A stretch of 7,016 bases of DNA from T1SED10-198M sp003554345 [NCBI: Candidatus Sumerlaeota bacterium] (GCA_003554345.1 PWGE01000168.1:1-7016), one strand, 5' to 3'; positions 1-5,554 are shown, numbered from the stretch's first letter. Translations and numbers: made by a program. The notes: generated by a model from the sequence alone, not told the origin.

Positions 1-220
1 GCATAATTTTTGCCAATAATACATCGTCTTCAGCAAAATAAATATAATTACCTTGCACTTCAGACAATTTTCTTTCCTGTTTTAAATTTATACTCTTGGA
101 ATAAATTCCCAGGTCTTGCATAGGTATAAAAGAAACCTTATCGGTACTAAGGTATCGCATTTTGCGATACCATATCATCGTTCCTGCCTCTTTGAGCATA
201 TCCAGAGCCGATACATCCAT
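1..220 (-). CDS. Type I restriction specificity (S) subunit-like fragment, runs off left edge
   Basis: The minus strand is open from the ATG at 220-218 to the window edge, giving 73 residues. Residues 29-72 (VSFIPMQDLG, then ERKLSEVQ, then YFAEDDVLLAKI) match my memory of a conserved stretch in target-recognition domains of HsdS, the subunit that gives type I restriction-modification enzymes their DNA specificity. In the family this block usually leads into TPCxENGK, which would lie off the left edge. The first 28 residues do not resemble the usual HsdS N-terminus. No good ribosome binding site precedes the ATG, and an in-frame TAA at 248-250 closes the frame upstream. I therefore suspect a 5'-truncated or rearranged gene rather than an intact one. 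A perfect hairpin (151-171) lies inside the frame and encodes WYRKMRY. The family call is from recalled motifs; the start is uncertain. Confidence 0.6.
   Translation of the reverse strand, partial: MDVSALDMLKEAGTMIWYRKMRYLSTDKVSFIPMQDLGIYSKSINLKQERKLSEVQGNYIYFAEDDVLLAKIM
151..171. repeat. Perfect inverted repeat, 9-bp arms, 3-nt spacer (copy 1)
   Basis: GGTATCGCA (151-159) and TGCGATACC (163-171) are exact reverse complements around TTT. The repeat shares the 13-nt core TCGCATTTTGCGA with the hairpin at 251-269. It lies in frame within the S-subunit-like fragment and encodes RKMR at its core. A weaker inverted repeat, ACCTTA/TAAGGT (135-140 and 148-153), abuts it. It could be a small palindromic element or a protein-binding site. 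Confidence 0.8.
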
Positions 221-250
221 CTTGCTGATTTTGCCCGCCTGCTTTTTTTA

Positions 251-269
251 AGGTCGCATTTTGCGACCT
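251..269. repeat. Perfect inverted repeat, 8-bp arms, 3-nt spacer (copy 2)
   Basis: AGGTCGCA (251-258) and TGCGACCT (262-269) are exact reverse complements around TTT. The core matches the hairpin at 151-171, and the two cores start 99 bp apart. On the minus strand the in-frame TAA that closes the S-like frame (248-250) lies directly next to this hairpin. A T-run precedes it on the plus strand, which is the wrong side for an intrinsic terminator in either direction. Confidence 0.8.
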
Positions 270-271
270 CA

Positions 272-514
272 AGTTTTTAGCTTGCTCTAAGTGCACAAAT
301 TATGATTTTATGTTTTTCCTATCCTATTTAGTTGAAACACTCATTTTATTTGAAGGTTGTCAAACTCAACATGATTTGTTTCTGATAGGTACGGCAAAAA
401 AAATAATCCTTTCACTCAGGCGCATCAATCTCCCCCAAATAGCACATGCTACTTTCCACAGTCACCCTTCCAGGGTATGAACATCTAACGTTTTATCTGT
501 TTGCTGTTCAACCT
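272..514. other. Intergenic stretch without a recognised gene
   Basis: All six frames are interrupted and I recognise no protein. There is a 5-bp hairpin ACCCT-TCC-AGGGT at 464-476 without a T-run, so I do not call a terminator. On the minus strand an exact TTGACA occurs at 356-361, but no good -10 box sits at the right spacing, so I do not call a promoter for the fragment to its left. Confidence 0.5.
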
Positions 515-1548
515 TTATTGTGTCTTATCTTCCTCTGATGTCAAAGCAGACAACACATGCCGGGCTTCAAGTTCGCGTTTCAACTGTTCTTCACTGGGCA
601 GTACCCGGAGATATCTGGAGACGAAAAGCTGTTCGCTATCGTTCAGGACAGAATATCTGACAATGGTTTCATCCCTGTCAGCACAGAGAATGATGCCGAG
701 GGTGGGGTTATCGTCTTTTCCTCGCTTGAGTTCATCAAACATGCGTACATACATGTCCAGCTGACCAATGTCCTGATGATTCAGTTTTCCGGTTTTGAGA
801 TCGAGCAGCACAAAACATTTCAGCAGATAGTTGTAAAAGACCAGGTCAATGTAAAATGGCGGGTTTCGGTGCTGATACGAAACTGTCTGCCGACAAAGCT
901 AAAACCTTTGCCCAGCTCGAGCAAAAAGTTTTGAATTTTTGCAATGATGGCGGTTTCAAGATCATTTTCGTGCTCTTTTTCACTCTCAGGAGCCCCCAGA
1001 AATTCGAGTACATAGGGGTCTTTAATGAAATGATTGGTTGCAGTTTTTGCAATTGGCCGGGTTTCTGTCGAGGGGTTTTTCCCGGTTGAAAGCAGGCGCT
1101 GGAAAGTCTGTGTTCTGATCTGGCGTTCAAATTCACGCACACTCCAGCCCTGACCGGCAGCTTCTTTGAGGTAATAGATGCGGGCATTGTCTGACTCTAC
1201 CCTCATAATCAGACGGTTATGGCTCCAGCTCAATTTGCTACACAGTGTGTAGCATTTTTCAAAGACTGAATATGTAAGATAAAATTGTCGGAAGTTGCGA
1301 AGATTAGCGTAAGAAAATCCTTTCCCAAATTCTGCTGTAAGTTCCCGGGAAAGAGACTTGAGCAGCCCTTCACCATAAGCAGCTTTTGCCTCGCCGCCCT
1401 GTTCCTGGTGCACTATCCTCTCTCCGATTTTCCAGTATGCTTCTACCATAACTGCATTAACGTTGGCGTATGCCTTTTGCCGGGCTTCATGCAGAATGCT
1501 GCGAACACTTGCAAAAAAATCACGGTCTTTTTGACCTATTTTTTTCAT
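515..1548 (-). pseudogene. yhcG: YhcG/DUF1016-family PD-(D/E)XK nuclease, broken by a one-base deletion
   Basis: Read from the ATG at 1548-1546, the first 232 codons give a DUF1016 N-terminal domain (about residues 10-150, with NVNAVMVEAYWKIGERI, SYANLRNFRQFY, LSWSHNRL and WSVREFERQI). The start of the YhcG C-terminal nuclease domain follows (DPYVLEFLG, then LLELGKGFSFVGRQ). The frame then hits a stop at codon 243. Restoring one T in the T-run of CATTTTACATT (plus-strand A-run at 853-856) continues it as HFYIDLVFYNYLLKCFVLL and then DLKTGKLNHQDIGQ, to the TAA at 515. The repaired protein would be 344 residues, a usual family length. The lesion falls just before D235, with D250 and K252 completing the DxK signature, so the unrepaired product lacks the catalytic core. 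Family members are PDDEXK nucleases often found in type I restriction loci. I chose the ATG at 1548 over a TTG at 1575 because AGGGAG precedes it by 8 nt. A sequencing error in the homopolymer is possible. Confidence 0.88.
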
Positions 1549-1556
1549 CCGAAATG

Positions 1557-1562
1557 CTCCCT
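1557..1562 (-). promoter_or_regulatory. Ribosome binding site of the yhcG-like gene
   Basis: AGGGAG on the minus strand lies 8 nt before the ATG at 1548. It selects that start over the in-frame TTG further upstream (1575), which would put this site inside the coding region. Confidence 0.7.
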
Positions 1563-1564
1563 GC

Positions 1565-1588
1565 TGTACAGTCAAAAAATCATGTACA
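1565..1588. promoter_or_regulatory. Paired TGTACA palindromes upstream of the yhcG-like gene
   Basis: TGTACA occurs at 1565-1570 and again at 1583-1588, 18 bp centre to centre, within the 85-bp gap between the upstream ATPase stop and the yhcG start. Each is its own reverse complement. The pair could be an operator, but six-base sites may recur by chance and nothing else supports a role. Confidence 0.25.
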
Positions 1589-1633
1589 TTAAATTCTTTA
1601 AACAGGACTTGCTGATTCTTTCTATCAGAGACT

Positions 1634-2881
1634 TTATTTCAGGGCAAAATCAATGAATGAAATGATTTCTATTCCTTCCCTTTGTTTCTCGTTTTTTTTA
1701 GAAATAAGAACCGCCTTTTCTGTACCGTACTTTTCTGAGAAATATGAAAGACTGGATAAATCCCTTTTGTCCAACCTTTCCTTATTTTTTACCTCATAGG
1801 CCATAATATTTTTGTTGCATACTTCCAGAAAGTCCACTTCTTTATCTCCATCCCGCCAGTAATATTTTAGATCTTTTATACTGGCAACGAAACTTTCTAA
1901 AAGTGTTGCCTGCTCTGAACAATATCCCACAGCCATGTTCCACCAGTAGGGATAAACCCTTTGCAGTTTTCTCTTTGCAGAAAGGGTGCTGGGTCTGAAG
2001 TTCTTTACAATTCGGATCAGGTAGCAAAACTCCAGGTAAAAAACATGGTCATAAAGAGTTTTTTTGCTCACCCTCAGGTTTTTGGCAAGATTTTCATACT
2101 CTAAATAGGTGCCCGGCTCCATGTAAAACAGTTCTAAAAGATTAAACAGAAGGTCAACATTCATATTTTTAAATTTAGCGGTTAAATCAAGCCGTATAAT
2201 TTTATCTATCAGGGTGGTTTTCAGGTAGTCTTTTATTAAGAGTTCATCCTCCCAGAAGACACATTCCGGAAAGCTCCTCGAAAAATAAAGACTGAATTCA
2301 TCTTTCAATTCTCTGGCATACAGTTTTGGGCTTTTTAGATATTCCTCCTTTTTTCTTATTTCTAAAAATTCCCTGAAAAACAGGGGAGAAATGTTAATTA
2401 AAAAATACCTGCCTGCTAAATCACTTATCGCCTCTTTTTCCAGGTTTACACTGCTTGAAGAAGAAATAAAAAATTTTATATTGGGCGAAGAATCGTAAAG
2501 CAGTTTCAGCTGTTTTGCCCAGCCGTTTAATTTGGTGATTTCGTCTAAAAAGACAAATATTTCCTCGGATTTAAAGTCGATGTTGGTTAATTCAGAATAC
2601 GCATGGAAAAGCTCAAGAAGATCTTTCACCTCCTTATCGAAACTGAAATAAAATATTTGCCGGGGGTCATTCTTTTTGAGCAGGTCCTGAATATTCTGGT
2701 AAAGAAGTGTTGTTTTACCGACCCTTCTCAGCCCGGTCAGAATAATGACCTGTCTGAGGCTCCTCAAGGGGATCATCTTCTGATAATACATTCTCCTGTA
2801 CTGCAGAGCCAGATTTTCACTGATCTCCCCGCTTTTCCACCAGGGATTCAATAACTCCAGGGTCTCTTTGATATCTAACAT
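1634..2881 (-). CDS. AAA-family ATPase with DUF4143-like C-terminal domain (415 aa)
   Basis: This is a P-loop ATPase of the AAA_14/DUF4143 type, a widespread accessory family whose cellular role is largely undefined. Residues 44-58 (QVIILTGLRRVGKTT) hold the Walker A motif, and residues 108-115 (IFVFLDEI) are Walker B. FFISSSSS (137-144) sits where the family has its sensor strand. A winged-helix-like stretch, LAKNLRVSKKTLYDHVFYLE, spans about 265-284. The C-terminus (YWRDGDKEVDF, then AYEVKNKE, residues 341-368) has the E-V-D and E-x-K pattern of the nuclease-like fold seen in DUF4143 proteins. I chose the ATG at 2881 because GGAAGG precedes it by 7 nt; a TTG at 2896 would overlap that site. 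The frame is intact and the length is normal. The yhcG-like gene follows 85 bp downstream on the same strand, so co-transcription is possible. Substrate and partners cannot be told from sequence. Confidence 0.88.
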   Translation of the reverse strand: MLDIKETLELLNPWWKSGEISENLALQYRRMYYQKMIPLRSLRQVIILTGLRRVGKTTLLYQNIQDLLKKNDPRQIFYFSFDKEVKDLLELFHAYSELTNIDFKSEEIFVFLDEITKLNGWAKQLKLLYDSSPNIKFFISSSSSVNLEKEAISDLAGRYFLINISPLFFREFLEIRKKEEYLKSPKLYARELKDEFSLYFSRSFPECVFWEDELLIKDYLKTTLIDKIIRLDLTAKFKNMNVDLLFNLLELFYMEPGTYLEYENLAKNLRVSKKTLYDHVFYLEFCYLIRIVKNFRPSTLSAKRKLQRVYPYWWNMAVGYCSEQATLLESFVASIKDLKYYWRDGDKEVDFLEVCNKNIMAYEVKNKERLDKRDLSSLSYFSEKYGTEKAVLISKKNEKQREGIEIISFIDFALK

Positions 2882-2888
2882 GCGTTTT

Positions 2889-2894
2889 CCTTCC
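2889..2894 (-). promoter_or_regulatory. Ribosome binding site of the 415-aa ATPase
   Basis: GGAAGG on the minus strand, 7 nt before the ATG at 2881. It fixes the start and argues against the overlapping in-frame TTG at 2896. The leader further upstream, to about 2980, is very AT-rich and has only weak promoter-like hexamers (for example TTGTGA and TACATT with a 17-nt spacer). Confidence 0.7.
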
Positions 2895-2979
2895 AAAACT
2901 TATCTATAAGCTGTTCGTTTTTATCTGAAAACTAATGTAATTTTAAGATTAATTTTTCACAATACAAGAAATTTCTATA

Positions 2980-3153
2980 ATGTTACCTGAAAAATATAAT
3001 GCCTCAGGAATTGAGAATGGGAATAATCCTTTTCAGACCAGCCAGATAGGAGTGATAAGATCAATAGGACGTATAGATAGATCTGACAGCCCAGAACTCT
3101 TTATTTTTTTGGCAGCCCTGGCCGATTCTGCGGGGGGCGGACTTTCAGAATAA
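2980..3153 (+). other. Short open frame, 57 codons, doubtful
   Basis: ATG at 2980 to TAA at 3151-3153. The translation begins MLPEKYNASGIENGNNPF, continues through an I/R/G/D-rich stretch (IGVIRSIGRIDRSD) and ends ALADSAGGGLSE. The last part is encoded by the first copy of the GC-rich repeat at 3121-3148. No Shine-Dalgarno site precedes the ATG, and the middle is low in complexity. I do not recognise it. It may be a chance frame or the degraded start of a gene cut by the repeat. Confidence 0.15.
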
Positions 3154-3190
3154 GAATAAGATGCCGATTCCGCCAGAGGCGGACTGTAAG
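3121..3190. repeat. GC-rich 28-nt direct repeat, two copies, with a small hairpin
   Basis: Copy 1 (3121-3148) and copy 2 (3163-3190) match at 22 of 28 positions with a 42-bp period. Both begin GCCGATTC and contain GGCGGACT. Copy 2 holds a perfect inverted repeat, TCCGCC-AGA-GGCGGA (3169-3183). In copy 1 the left arm has mutated toward G and the hairpin is lost. The block is much richer in GC than its surroundings. Confidence 0.65.
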
Positions 3191-3332
3191 TCGGGGATCG
3201 GCAATACCAGGAAGGCAGAAGTGCACTCATGGTGTATAAGTTTTTAGAGCAACGTATACTATATTTTGAAGAGTTGTATTTTCAGAGGAGTTCCTCATGC
3301 CAACTCAGAAGTAGGCTCAGAAAAAAGAAGAA

Positions 3333-3395
3333 ATTGCATCGATGGTCAGGATATTCAGGATGGGAGAGAAAAGATTGGAAAAAGATTGTATCACG
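3333..3395 (+). repeat. 63-nt repeat unit, copy A
   Basis: The first 29 nt (3333-3361), starting ATTGCATCGATGG and ending ATTCAGGAT, are identical to 3520-3548. The rest diverges but stays recognisable and ends TATCACG in both copies. The equal 63-nt length in both places points to one ancestral element, not chance similarity. Confidence 0.75.
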
Positions 3396-3419
3396 CAAAG
3401 TTACGCAAAGCTCGCAAAG
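3394..3419 (+). repeat. Three CGCAAAG heptamers at 9-10 bp spacing
   Basis: CGCAAAG occurs at 3394-3400, 3404-3410 and 3413-3419, directly after copy A of the 63-nt unit. Copy B is followed by a degraded version (CCGCCAAGCC, then ACAAAGG). The spacing is close to one helical turn. Runs of this kind are familiar to me from intergenic DNA of several bacterial groups, but I know of no assigned function. Confidence 0.55.
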
Positions 3420-3519
3420 AAGAGGGAATGCTTTTGGAAAAGAAAAACATACAAGAAAAAGAAAATTCAACAAGAGAGGATACCGGAAAGAGAAGAGAGA
3501 TATAGGCACGCAGAAACAT

Positions 3520-3582
3520 ATTGCATCGATGGTCAGGATATTCAGGATAAGATAAGAAAAAGCCGGGAAAAGATTTATCACG
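3520..3582 (+). repeat. 63-nt repeat unit, copy B
   Basis: This is the second copy of the unit at 3333-3395, 187 bp downstream in the same orientation. The first 29 nt are identical. The remainder has substitutions (GCCGGGAAAAGATTTATCACG against a slightly different version in copy A) but keeps the same total length. Confidence 0.75.
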
Positions 3583-3668
3583 AATAGCCCGCCAAGCCAC
3601 AAACAAAGGCATCAGGAAAAAATGGAAAAGAACGGGTAGAGAAGATGAAGGAACCATCCCCACTGTAA

Positions 3669-5042
3669 TTAAAGCTGATCCAACTGGTTTAAAAGGCGCT
3701 TTGTATGTTCAACAAGATAGAGGGGTAATGATAGAAGCCGGCAGGGGGTTTTGACGATATCACTGGAGTTTTCTGTGATATTTAACAGGGAGGGTTTATC
3801 CGTATTAAACCGCAGTGCCAATGACGATTTGCGGGTATTGACAAACTGCCATAATGACCGTAAAGTTCCGGTTTTCCCGGATTTTACTTCTACAGGAATA
3901 ATACTTGCCCCATGCGCCAGGACATAGTCCACTTCTGCCGAAGAGGATGGTTTTTCCCTTGCCCAGTAGTATAACTCAGGTGTTTCCCAGAATGGTCGCG
4001 CATAAAGTAAGTGCTGACCGATAATCTGTTCAGCCAGAGCCCCCTCATTGACGAACATTACGTCGGGTTCACGTTGTACAATGTCAGCAGATAGATCGCA
4101 AGCCCGGAGCAATAATCCCACATCTAAAAATAATATTTTAAAGCTATCTTCCCGTGCATGGGCACCCAGAGGTATTCCAGAAGATGAAGAATGACGTACC
4201 CGGTAAATTAATCTGGCGAGTTCCAGCAGATGAAGTGAACGCTTTATTTCACGGGCAGCTATATCACGGGAAATATTGACATATTTGAACTTCCTGCCTA
4301 CGAGTCCCGGCAAACGGTTAAATACTATTCTGATTCGATCATAGTTCACATACTCACCATATTTATTGAAATCATCCCGTAAGGTACTTAGGATTGTTTC
4401 TTTGATACGATCTCCTTCAAGGAGCGACTTTGTTTGTACATAGGTTCTAACTACTTCCGGCATACCGCCAAGAGTAAGAAATGTCCTGAAAAGGATACTG
4501 AGTGTTTTATGAGCTGTATCTGGTATCTGGTCATTATAATTATACTCTTCCATAAAATGATTCCATTGCTCATTGTCCGTTGCATCAAGAAACTCGTTGA
4601 AAGTCATGGGACCAAGATATAAATATTCGATTCGTCCCACCGGCATCGAAAAAGAATGCTTTTCCAGGGCAAAATCCAACAGGGAGCCAGCGGCAATTAT
4701 ATGTAAATCAGGATATTCTTCATAAAAATAGCGGAGACGGGCAAAAACCCCGGGAACTTCCTGAATTTCATCAATAAAAAGGAGCGTGTTCCCTGGTTTT
4801 AACCGTATCCCATATTCCAACTCTATTAATTGAATCATGCGGTCAGGAGGTTCGTGAAGAATCATCTGTAAAAATTCACGATCCCGTTCTGCATTAATGG
4901 TCAAATGTTTTTTGAATTCCTTTCGGGCAAAGTCTTCTACAAGATAGGACTTGCCTACCTGCCTCGCTCCTCTTATCACCAAAGGCTTTCGACCAGGACG
5001 TTCCTTCCATTGTAACAGGTATGTATAAGCTTTTCTCTTCAT
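3669..5042 (-). CDS. AAA_14/DUF4143 ATPase (457 aa)
   Basis: This is a second ATPase of the AAA_14/DUF4143 class, and the more typical of the two. Residues 22-34 (VIRGARQVGKSYL) form Walker A and residues 87-93 (LLFIDEI) Walker B. HIIAAGSLLDFAL (114-126) is the usual sensor strand, and GRIEYLYLGPMTFNEFL (136-152) the usual block after it. The DUF4143 part spans roughly residues 210-390, with NEGALAEQ (332-339), SAEVDYV (368-374) and IPVEVKSGK (382-390), the E, E-x-D and E-x-K pattern of a nuclease-like fold. Length is normal and the frame intact. The ATG at 5042-5040 has only a weak ribosome site (GGTG, 5 nt upstream). Alignable similarity to the ATPase at 1634-2881 is limited to the general architecture, so recent duplication is unlikely. 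The gene has repeat-containing DNA on both sides and no obvious operon partner. Its biological role is unknown; defence or toxin-antitoxin association is inferred from neighbours only. Confidence 0.9.
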   Translation of the reverse strand: MKRKAYTYLLQWKERPGRKPLVIRGARQVGKSYLVEDFARKEFKKHLTINAERDREFLQMILHEPPDRMIQLIELEYGIRLKPGNTLLFIDEIQEVPGVFARLRYFYEEYPDLHIIAAGSLLDFALEKHSFSMPVGRIEYLYLGPMTFNEFLDATDNEQWNHFMEEYNYNDQIPDTAHKTLSILFRTFLTLGGMPEVVRTYVQTKSLLEGDRIKETILSTLRDDFNKYGEYVNYDRIRIVFNRLPGLVGRKFKYVNISRDIAAREIKRSLHLLELARLIYRVRHSSSSGIPLGAHAREDSFKILFLDVGLLLRACDLSADIVQREPDVMFVNEGALAEQIIGQHLLYARPFWETPELYYWAREKPSSSAEVDYVLAHGASIIPVEVKSGKTGTLRSLWQFVNTRKSSLALRFNTDKPSLLNITENSSDIVKTPCRLLSLPLYLVEHTKRLLNQLDQL

Positions 5043-5053
5043 ATATGCACCAA

Positions 5054-5098
5054 ATTAAGGGTAATATTGTGCATATTATGCATATTATTAAGGGTAAT
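5054..5098. promoter_or_regulatory. Direct-repeat cluster upstream of the 457-aa ATPase, candidate promoter/operator
   Basis: ATTAAGGGTAAT occurs exactly at 5054-5065 and 5087-5098, 33 bp apart (about three helical turns). Between them GCATATTAT is repeated in perfect tandem (5071-5079, 5080-5088). On the minus strand the tandem gives CATAAT-like -10 candidates, but no good -35 is evident. The cluster begins 11 bp upstream of the ATPase start, where an autoregulatory site would be expected. The repeats are certain; their function is inferred. Confidence 0.5.
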
Positions 5099-5308
5099 TC
5101 AAGGCTTTTTTTCCTGTTTCAGAAGAAGAAGTTCACATGTTTGCAATGATGTTCAAGAATTACAAAAGAAAAAATGAGAATTCAGGAGTCAGAATTCACC
5201 TGGATAATAGATACTCAAAATGCGGAAATCAATTCTAAAGAGATTTTTTATAAGTTCCTGAAAGAACCTGGATACAAGAGAAATATTTATGTCTGGTGAC
5301 AATGCGCT
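5099..5308. other. Intergenic stretch, no gene seen
   Basis: No frame has convincing coding character. AGAATTCA is repeated at 5177-5184 and 5191-5198 (14-bp period). I found no terminator-like hairpin followed by a T-run. Confidence 0.5.
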
Positions 5309-5500
5309 TTATTCTGCAAGTCCATATTCCTTGACCGCCTTTTCAACAGCTTCGCACCACTTGAGAAGAGATTCTATCTCCTTTTATGTAAATGGACGGT
5401 TGATGGGGCAATTAAGTTCCTTCCCCACCCGTACAAAAAGCCCAGTCTCCTCCGCTTGTTGCCACAGCGCCTGTACCAAGAAATTATGTAACAATGTTTC
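5309..5500 (-). pseudogene. C-terminal remnant of an unrecognised gene, one internal stop
   Basis: One minus-strand frame runs from 5500 to a TAA at 5311-5309, broken only by TAA at 5386-5384. Before the stop it gives 38 residues (ETLLHNFLVQALWQQAEE, then TGLFVRVGKELNCPINRPFT). After it come 24 more (KEIESLLKWCEAVEKAVK, then EYGLAE). The composition looks like real protein: amphipathic helices before and after, few rare residues, and a natural end. There is no plausible start codon, and the upstream TAA (5503-5501) lies right at the abiE promoter. I do not recognise the family. The simplest reading is a gene whose 5' part was lost when the abiE segment arrived and whose remaining tail then gained a stop. 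A chance frame is less likely but not excluded. Confidence 0.5.
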
Positions 5501-5511
5501 TTAAAGATGTT

Positions 5512-5539
5512 TTGCAAATCCTACAAGATTGCATATAAT
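5512..5539 (+). promoter_or_regulatory. Sigma-70-type promoter of the abiE operon
   Basis: An exact TATAAT -10 box at 5534-5539 is preceded, after a 16-nt spacer, by TTGCAA (5512-5517), four of six matches to the -35 consensus. Transcription would start near 5546, downstream of the alternative ATG at 5507. This supports the abiEi start at 5570. Both boxes lie within the inverted repeat at 5513-5554. Confidence 0.65.
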
Positions 5540-5554
5540 TATGTAGGATTTGCA
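5513..5554. promoter_or_regulatory. Perfect 13-bp inverted repeat over the abiE promoter, candidate AbiEi operator
   Basis: TGCAAATCCTACA (5513-5525) and TGTAGGATTTGCA (5542-5554) are exact reverse complements separated by 16 nt. The left arm covers most of the -35 region. The -10 box is in the spacer, and the right arm covers the expected transcription start. Studied AbiEi antitoxins repress their own promoter by binding inverted repeats cooperatively, so the placement fits an autoregulatory operator. The repeat is seen directly; the binding is inferred. Confidence 0.7.

Larger units (their letters stand above)
3191..3668. other. Purine-rich intergenic DNA carrying dispersed repeats, no gene
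   Basis: From about 3290 to 3660 the plus strand is strongly A/G-rich, mostly GAAAAG-like runs. This keeps several frames open on both strands, but none has a convincing ribosome site, a recognisable family or balanced composition. The overlapping frames give only K/R/E-rich or F/L/S-rich translations. I read the stretch as non-coding, holding the 63-nt repeat pair and the CGCAAAG run annotated separately. Confidence 0.6.

Noticed and set aside
251-269. Hairpin as an intrinsic terminator
   Set aside because: The T-run is 5' of the hairpin on the plus strand and reads as an A-run after it on the minus strand, so neither orientation gives stem plus U-tract.
846-1187. Minus-strand frame of 113 codons inside the yhcG-like gene
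   Set aside because: Out-of-frame shadow of the DUF1016 coding sequence. The family motifs are in the other frame.
501-1656. Plus-strand open frames opposite the yhcG-like gene (for example 557-934 and 1285-1656)
   Set aside because: They lie antisense to a clearly recognisable minus-strand family, lack ribosome sites, and their translations match nothing I know.
3033-3230. Minus-strand 65-codon frame rich in SPPLAES-like repeats
   Set aside because: Its protein repeats only reflect the GC-rich DNA repeat at 3121-3190. There is no ribosome site and no recognisable family.
3333-3582. Possible CRISPR-like array
   Set aside because: Only two copies of the repeat, a 124-bp gap between units, diverged tails and no cas genes in the window.
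3229-3663. Several overlapping open frames on both strands in the purine-rich stretch
   Set aside because: Skewed base composition alone keeps stops away. Translations are K/R/E-rich or F/L/S-rich, overlap each other, and span the non-coding repeat units.
5289-5504. Plus-strand frame of 71 codons upstream of abiE
   Set aside because: It is antisense to the better-looking minus-strand remnant, is serine- and cysteine-rich, has no ribosome site, and would end within the abiE promoter.
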